Shown here piece after piece: positions 5,256-8,624 of a DNA stretch of 8,624 nucleotides. The stretch is from Chloroflexota bacterium (GTDB lineage Bacteria; Chloroflexota; Dehalococcoidia; SM23-28-2; RBG-16-64-32), in contig JADFKX010000082.1 in assembly GCA_022564695.1 (NCBI GenBank), forward strand, positions 1 to 8,624, given 5' to 3'. The position numbers were made by a program, and so were the translations under genes. Each line of letters opens with the position of its first letter. Positions within the stretch are counted from its first letter, which is position 1. A model generated the notes under the pieces. That model saw only the letters and a list, made by a program, of their open reading frames with translations. It was not told the DNA's origin and did no database searches.

Positions 5256-5282
5256 ATTATATTGGGACCGTCAGCCTGTCAA
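5256..5282 (-). promoter_or_regulatory. Promoter of the riboswitch transcript
   Basis: A perfect TTGACA (5282-5277) and a perfect TATAAT (5261-5256) are separated by 15 nt, shorter than the usual 17. An overlapping TAATAT (5259-5254) gives a 17-nt spacer with 4 of 6 matches. Transcription would start near 5248, about 18 nt before the aptamer, giving a leader of roughly 200 nt. Confidence 0.65.
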
Positions 5283-5427
5283 GGCCGCGCCTATCTCCAG
5301 GAGGCAGTCTGGCGTCGTATGTTTGGCCGTTTGGCTCGCTATTCAACAGCGGTGGGCGTCACTCCGCGTCCGTCCGCCTAATCGTGCTCAAACCGGGCGG
5401 GGTTGAAGGCAGCAAAACTACCGAGCC
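5283..5427. other. Intergenic stretch with no recognised element
   Basis: This lies between the divergent riboswitch and transporter promoters. Two open frames cross it (5191-5406 and 5195-5431, plus strand), but both run antisense through the riboswitch, lack ribosome sites and give unprotein-like translations. I see no repeat, RNA gene or operator here. Confidence 0.5.
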
Positions 5428-5456
5428 TTGACAAGCAATAGGAGCGATGCTAACTT
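5428..5456 (+). promoter_or_regulatory. Promoter of the ABC importer operon
   Basis: A perfect TTGACA (5428-5433) is followed after 17 nt by TAACTT (5451-5456). The -10 match is only 3 of 6, but a TG one base before it gives an extended -10 (TGC-TAACTT). Start near 5463, with a leader of about 118 nt before the GTG at 5581. Confidence 0.5.
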
Positions 5457-5468
5457 CTAGCCACTGTC

Positions 5469-5487
5469 GCGCTAGGCCTTATAGCGC
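5469..5487. repeat. Inverted repeat just after the importer promoter
   Basis: GCGCTA and TAGCGC form perfect 6-bp arms around a 7-nt spacer, beginning about 6 nt after the predicted start of transcription. Position and symmetry fit an operator for a dimeric regulator, or a 5' RNA hairpin. There is no T-run after it, so it is not a terminator. Confidence 0.4.
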
Positions 5488-5580
5488 CCGGGTCACTGGA
5501 ACTGCAATGATAGTCGTCCCCATTCGTAGGCAGTCGCCCGCCCCAACGCTCCCTTCAGGCCGGGTCTAGGGGAGCTAGGC

Positions 5581-6576
5581 GTGCAGCAGTATATCCTTCG
5601 GCGAGTCCTCCTAAACCTGCTGGTCATATTCTTCGTGGCCACGCTTGTCTTCCTGCTGCTGCGGATAGACACGGACTTTGTGATAACTCAGCGCGCCCAG
5701 CAGACCCAGATCACTAGTCCGGAGGCGACGGAGCAGGCCAGAGACTTGGTGCGCAAGGACCTTGGCCTAGACGGTTCGATCTTCGAGCAGTACGGTACGT
5801 ACCTCTGGAACCTTGCCCGACTGGACTTCGGCGAATCGTTTCAGGCCAAGGAGGATGTGTTAAGTGAGATCGGCGATCGCATCGGCCCCTCGCTGGAGCT
5901 GGGGCTGCTCCAGATCTTAGTCGCCCTGCTCGTGGCCGTACCCATCGGCATAATATCCGCCATACGTCAGGACTCGATAATCGACTACGTCCTCCGTTTC
6001 GTTGCGATCGCCCTGTTGGGGATACCGGTGTTCGTGTTGGGTGTGTTCGTGTTGCTGCTCTCCTCGCGCTGGCTGGAATACACGCCGCCGCTGACTACCT
6101 ACCGTGACCTGGTCCCATTCCCGCCGTTCGAAACGGGGCGAGGCGTAGACGTGTGGACCAACCTTCAGATCATGTTCATGCCGGCGATCATCGGCGGCCT
6201 AGGCACCGGCGCCATAATCATGCGTTTTCTGCGCTCCCAGATGTTGGAGGTGATGCGCCAGGACTACGTCCGCACTGCCTGGGCCAAGGGGCTAAAAGAG
6301 AGGGTCGTCATCCTGCGGCACGCACTGAAGAACGCTCTGATCCCTGTCCTTACCGTGGTCGGCCTCCTTCTGGGAACTATCGTTAGCTCAAACGTAATCC
6401 TGGAGACGATCTTTGTCATTCCGGGTATCGGCCTGTGGGTGGTTAACGCTATCGGCCAGTCCGACTATCCGGTGATACAGGGGGTGGTGCTGGTTGTGGC
6501 GACGATACTTGTGTTCACAAACCTGCTCGTGGACATCACTTACGCCTGGCTCGATCCCAGGATTCGCTATGGATAG
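5581..6576 (+). CDS. ABC transporter permease, DppB/OppB family
   Basis: This is an inner-membrane subunit of a peptide- or nickel-type ABC importer. Of 331 residues, the first transmembrane helix is at about 9-27 and further hydrophobic segments are near 104-126, 137-161, 199-214, 251-270 and 298-319. The region 28-100 is periplasmic and includes LDFGESF (81-87), a family hallmark. The EAA loop that contacts the ATPase is YVRTAWAKGLKERVVIL (229-245). The C-terminus DPRIRYG is the usual ending of DppB/OppB proteins. The start is a GTG at 5581; AGGGGAG lies about 6 nt upstream. The next permease begins 11 nt after this stop, confirming an operon. Confidence 0.95.
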   Translation: MQQYILRRVLLNLLVIFFVATLVFLLLRIDTDFVITQRAQQTQITSPEATEQARDLVRKDLGLDGSIFEQYGTYLWNLARLDFGESFQAKEDVLSEIGDRIGPSLELGLLQILVALLVAVPIGIISAIRQDSIIDYVLRFVAIALLGIPVFVLGVFVLLLSSRWLEYTPPLTTYRDLVPFPPFETGRGVDVWTNLQIMFMPAIIGGLGTGAIIMRFLRSQMLEVMRQDYVRTAWAKGLKERVVILRHALKNALIPVLTVVGLLLGTIVSSNVILETIFVIPGIGLWVVNAIGQSDYPVIQGVVLVVATILVFTNLLVDITYAWLDPRIRYG

Positions 6577-6587
6577 AGGGTAGAATC

Positions 6588-7589
6588 GTGCAGGCCGAAG
6601 ACCAACAATCTCAGCCCGCGGCGCTGGCCGCACCTGACGAGTGGACGCTCCCCAAGCAGCCGAGCATCGCTTCAAATATCTGGAAGTTCATTCGACGCAA
6701 GCCGCTTGGCGCCTTCGGGGTGATGCTTGTCCTGGTGATGCTGGCGATGACGCTGGGCACGCCTAAGGCGGAGTTCGGGGTTCCCTCGCTCCCTTCCCGG
6801 CCACTGGGTTTCGAGTTGGGGCAGCCGTGGCTGGCGCGCTATGATGCCGAGACGATCTTCCGCGATACCGAGTCCGGCCGCATCGCCCAGTACTTCAAGC
6901 CCAGCGCTGATCACTGGCTGGGCACGGACCGCGGCGGCCGTGATACCTACTCCCGCATGGTGTTCGCGGCCCGGCGCTCCCTGTTTATCGGCATTTGGGC
7001 GCTCGCCTTCGCCACCATCGTGGGCACCACCGTGGGCGTCCTCTCTGCCTACTTCCGTGGCTGGTTCGATACTATGATCCAGCGGCTGATGGACTCTTTC
7101 CAGGCGTTCCCGGCATTGCTGATATTGATCCTCCTGGTCTCTCTATTCAATCCGGATTTAACGATTCTCGCCCTGGGGCTGGGGTTCGTTGGCGTAACGA
7201 GCGTGCAGCGCATCGTGAGGGGAGTAGTGCTGTCCACGCGTGAGCAGCCGTACATTGAGGCTGCTCGTGTCATTGGGGCCACTGACCTTAGGACTATGGC
7301 GTTCCACATCCTGCCCAACATCATGGCGCCTATCATAATAATAGTATCTATCGGTCTCGGTGCGGTGATCCTGGCGGAGGCTGCTATCTCCTTCATCGCT
7401 CCCCAGCGTGTGCCTCAGGACCCCTCCTGGGGCATCATGCTGAGCGTCACACGTTCATTCCTACCGCCGGATGCGGAAGGGTATCACACGCTGGCCGCAG
7501 GCGGCGCTATCGTTTTCTCCGTCCTAGGTTTCAATCTTGCCGGCGATGCCCTGAGAGATGTACTTGACCCGCGCTTGCGCGTTGGCTAA
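6588..7589 (+). CDS. ABC transporter permease, DppC/OppC family
   Basis: Second inner-membrane permease of the importer, pairing with the DppB-type subunit. Of 333 residues, an N-terminal cytoplasmic tail with IWKFIRRKPLG (31-41) leads into the first membrane helix (about 42-57). A periplasmic loop follows that contains the family motif HWLGTDRGGRD (109-119). Later membrane segments lie near 132-155, 174-200, 248-270 and 302-318. The EAA loop is YIEAARVIGATDLRTMAFH (222-240). After that, where family members usually read L-S-F-L-G-L-G, this protein has ISFIAPQRVPQ (268-278) before the usual DPSWG. The GTG start at 6588 has GAGGG 7 nt upstream. The protein ends DPRLRVG, as is typical. Confidence 0.95.
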   Translation: MQAEDQQSQPAALAAPDEWTLPKQPSIASNIWKFIRRKPLGAFGVMLVLVMLAMTLGTPKAEFGVPSLPSRPLGFELGQPWLARYDAETIFRDTESGRIAQYFKPSADHWLGTDRGGRDTYSRMVFAARRSLFIGIWALAFATIVGTTVGVLSAYFRGWFDTMIQRLMDSFQAFPALLILILLVSLFNPDLTILALGLGFVGVTSVQRIVRGVVLSTREQPYIEAARVIGATDLRTMAFHILPNIMAPIIIIVSIGLGAVILAEAAISFIAPQRVPQDPSWGIMLSVTRSFLPPDAEGYHTLAAGGAIVFSVLGFNLAGDALRDVLDPRLRVG

Positions 7590-7647
7590 TTTCATTCATA
7601 ATGACGGCTAGCGGATTACGGTTAAGTTAGGCCCAAAGGAGTCGGGA

Positions 7648-8624
7648 ATGGCGGAGTCAAACTACTGGAAAAACTTTTGGCGGGGGCGGATAACCCGGCG
7701 CAGGTTGCTGGGCGGAGTGATCGTAGGCGGCACCGGCCTGGCCACGGCCGCTGTCGTCGGGTGCGGTGGCGGGGGAACCACAACCAGCGGGCCCAGTGTC
7801 GGCTCCACCCCGGTCACGGGCGATGGTGACGGCGGGGATGAGATCCGTGCCTCTGACATCCCCATCCATGACGCTCGCCGTCCGTTTGAGGCGCCGGGGA
7901 CGACCGGCGGCACCCTCCGTTTCACCGGCTTCGACGCCCTGGTGCTGGACACCTTTGACCCGCACCAGACACAGTTCGGCCCTATCTACAGCGGCCACTC
8001 GGCGGTGTTCAGCAAGCTCTACAAGTACGCATCGCACAGCGCACAGCTCATGGAGCCGGACCTGGCGGAGGGGATGCCGGAGGTGATTGGCGACCCAGGC
8101 GCGCCCACGGAGTACATCATCAAGCTGCGCCGCGGCGTCAAGTTCCATGACCCCGCCAGCCTTCCCCCGGACGTGCGCGATAAGGTGGCCATCAAGGATG
8201 CTGCCTCAAAGTTCCCGGGCCTGCCCGGTAGGGAGCTGACTGCGGATGACGTGATATGGAGCTTCGAGAGGCAGAAGAGCGAATCCAGTCCCCGCCGCAC
8301 CTTCTACTATCGCAGCAGCCAGTACCAGACGATGGAGAAGATAGACAAGATAGACGACTACACCATCAAGATCACTACGAGCAAGCCGGTGTCTCCCCTG
8401 ATACACTTCCTGGCCGACAGCAACGCTTTCATCGTCCCCCGCGAGGTGGTGGACGAGGAACGCGATGCCCTTGAGTTTCCGCGGTCGGAACCCCAGGGCC
8501 GGATGATCGGCACCGGGCCGTTCATCTGGGGCGATCTGAAGTCTCTGCAGGAGATCACCCTCTTCCGGAACCCGGACTGGTTCGGCTGGGACCAGCCGGA
8601 GTTGGGACGGCCCTTCATGGACGG
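7648..8624 (+). CDS. ABC transporter substrate-binding lipoprotein, SBP family 5 (partial, 3' end beyond window)
   Basis: This is the extracellular receptor that captures the substrate for the two permeases upstream. The frame is open from ATG at 7648 to the window edge (325 codons plus two bases); family members usually have 500-600 residues. The N-terminus is a twin-arginine signal, ITRRRLLGG (residues 15-23), then a hydrophobic stretch and a lipobox VVGC, with Cys39 as the lipidated residue. A Gly/Thr/Ser-rich linker (about 40-70) follows, as in surface lipoproteins. Family-5 features include TFDPHQ, PDLAEGMPE, YIIKLRRGVKFHD and LTADDVIWSFER. AAGGAG lies 6 nt upstream of the ATG. The ligand may be a peptide, an oligosaccharide, an opine or nickel; the sequence does not say which. 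Confidence 0.93.
   Translation, partial: MAESNYWKNFWRGRITRRRLLGGVIVGGTGLATAAVVGCGGGGTTTSGPSVGSTPVTGDGDGGDEIRASDIPIHDARRPFEAPGTTGGTLRFTGFDALVLDTFDPHQTQFGPIYSGHSAVFSKLYKYASHSAQLMEPDLAEGMPEVIGDPGAPTEYIIKLRRGVKFHDPASLPPDVRDKVAIKDAASKFPGLPGRELTADDVIWSFERQKSESSPRRTFYYRSSQYQTMEKIDKIDDYTIKITTSKPVSPLIHFLADSNAFIVPREVVDEERDALEFPRSEPQGRMIGTGPFIWGDLKSLQEITLFRNPDWFGWDQPELGRPFMD

Noticed and set aside
5191..5431. Two plus-strand open frames of 71 and 78 codons
   Set aside because: They run antisense through the riboswitch aptamer and its promoter, have no ribosome sites and no recognisable protein features.
7657..8148. Minus-strand frame of 163 codons opposite the binding-protein gene
   Set aside because: It is a shadow of the plus-strand frame, which has a clear signal peptide, lipobox and family-5 motifs.

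Overview
The window looks like chromosomal DNA of a GC-rich bacterium, most likely a member of the Chloroflexota (Dehalococcoidia-like). This is an inference from four things: a Gram-positive-type GAAC-N4-GTTC LexA operator, a cyclic di-AMP riboswitch, a Tat-exported lipoprotein as the transporter's binding protein, and small proteins of a style I associate with that phylum. No rRNA or marker gene confirms it. No mobile element, CRISPR array or tRNA is visible.

Layout. On the minus strand at the left edge are a peptide/nickel-type ABC transporter ATPase (59-1018) and, upstream of it, lexA (1108-1749). lexA has a textbook promoter, TTGACA-N17-TAAACT, whose -10 lies inside one LexA box, and a second, perfect box sits just downstream. 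Diverging from lexA on the plus strand are a LmbE/PIG-L deacetylase (1897-2631) and, 4 nt after it, a fumarylacetoacetate-hydrolase-family enzyme (2636-3415). The lexA and deacetylase promoters appear to share the same -35 bases on opposite strands. A small hypothetical gene (3458-3745, minus) converges on this pair.

The central minus-strand unit is the most interesting part. A strong promoter (5256-5282) leads into a cyclic di-AMP (ydaO/yuaA) riboswitch aptamer (5117-5230). An intrinsic terminator follows (5079-5110), then a 66-aa zinc-ribbon protein gene with a strong Shine-Dalgarno site (4850-5050). After a further hairpin comes a class I SAM-dependent methyltransferase (3953-4744). The predicted logic is that cyclic di-AMP stabilises the aptamer, frees the terminator and switches the zinc-ribbon gene, and perhaps the methyltransferase, off.

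On the right, on the plus strand, is an ABC importer operon of the Dpp/Opp family: two permeases (5581-6576 and 6588-7589) and the start of a Tat-type lipoprotein substrate-binding protein (7648 to the window end). The ATPase at the left edge is of the same family but lies on the other strand 4.5 kb away, so it may or may not serve this importer. The ATPase also ends at a TGA exactly where the family's last conserved cysteine would be expected, and an open, family-like tail continues beyond it.
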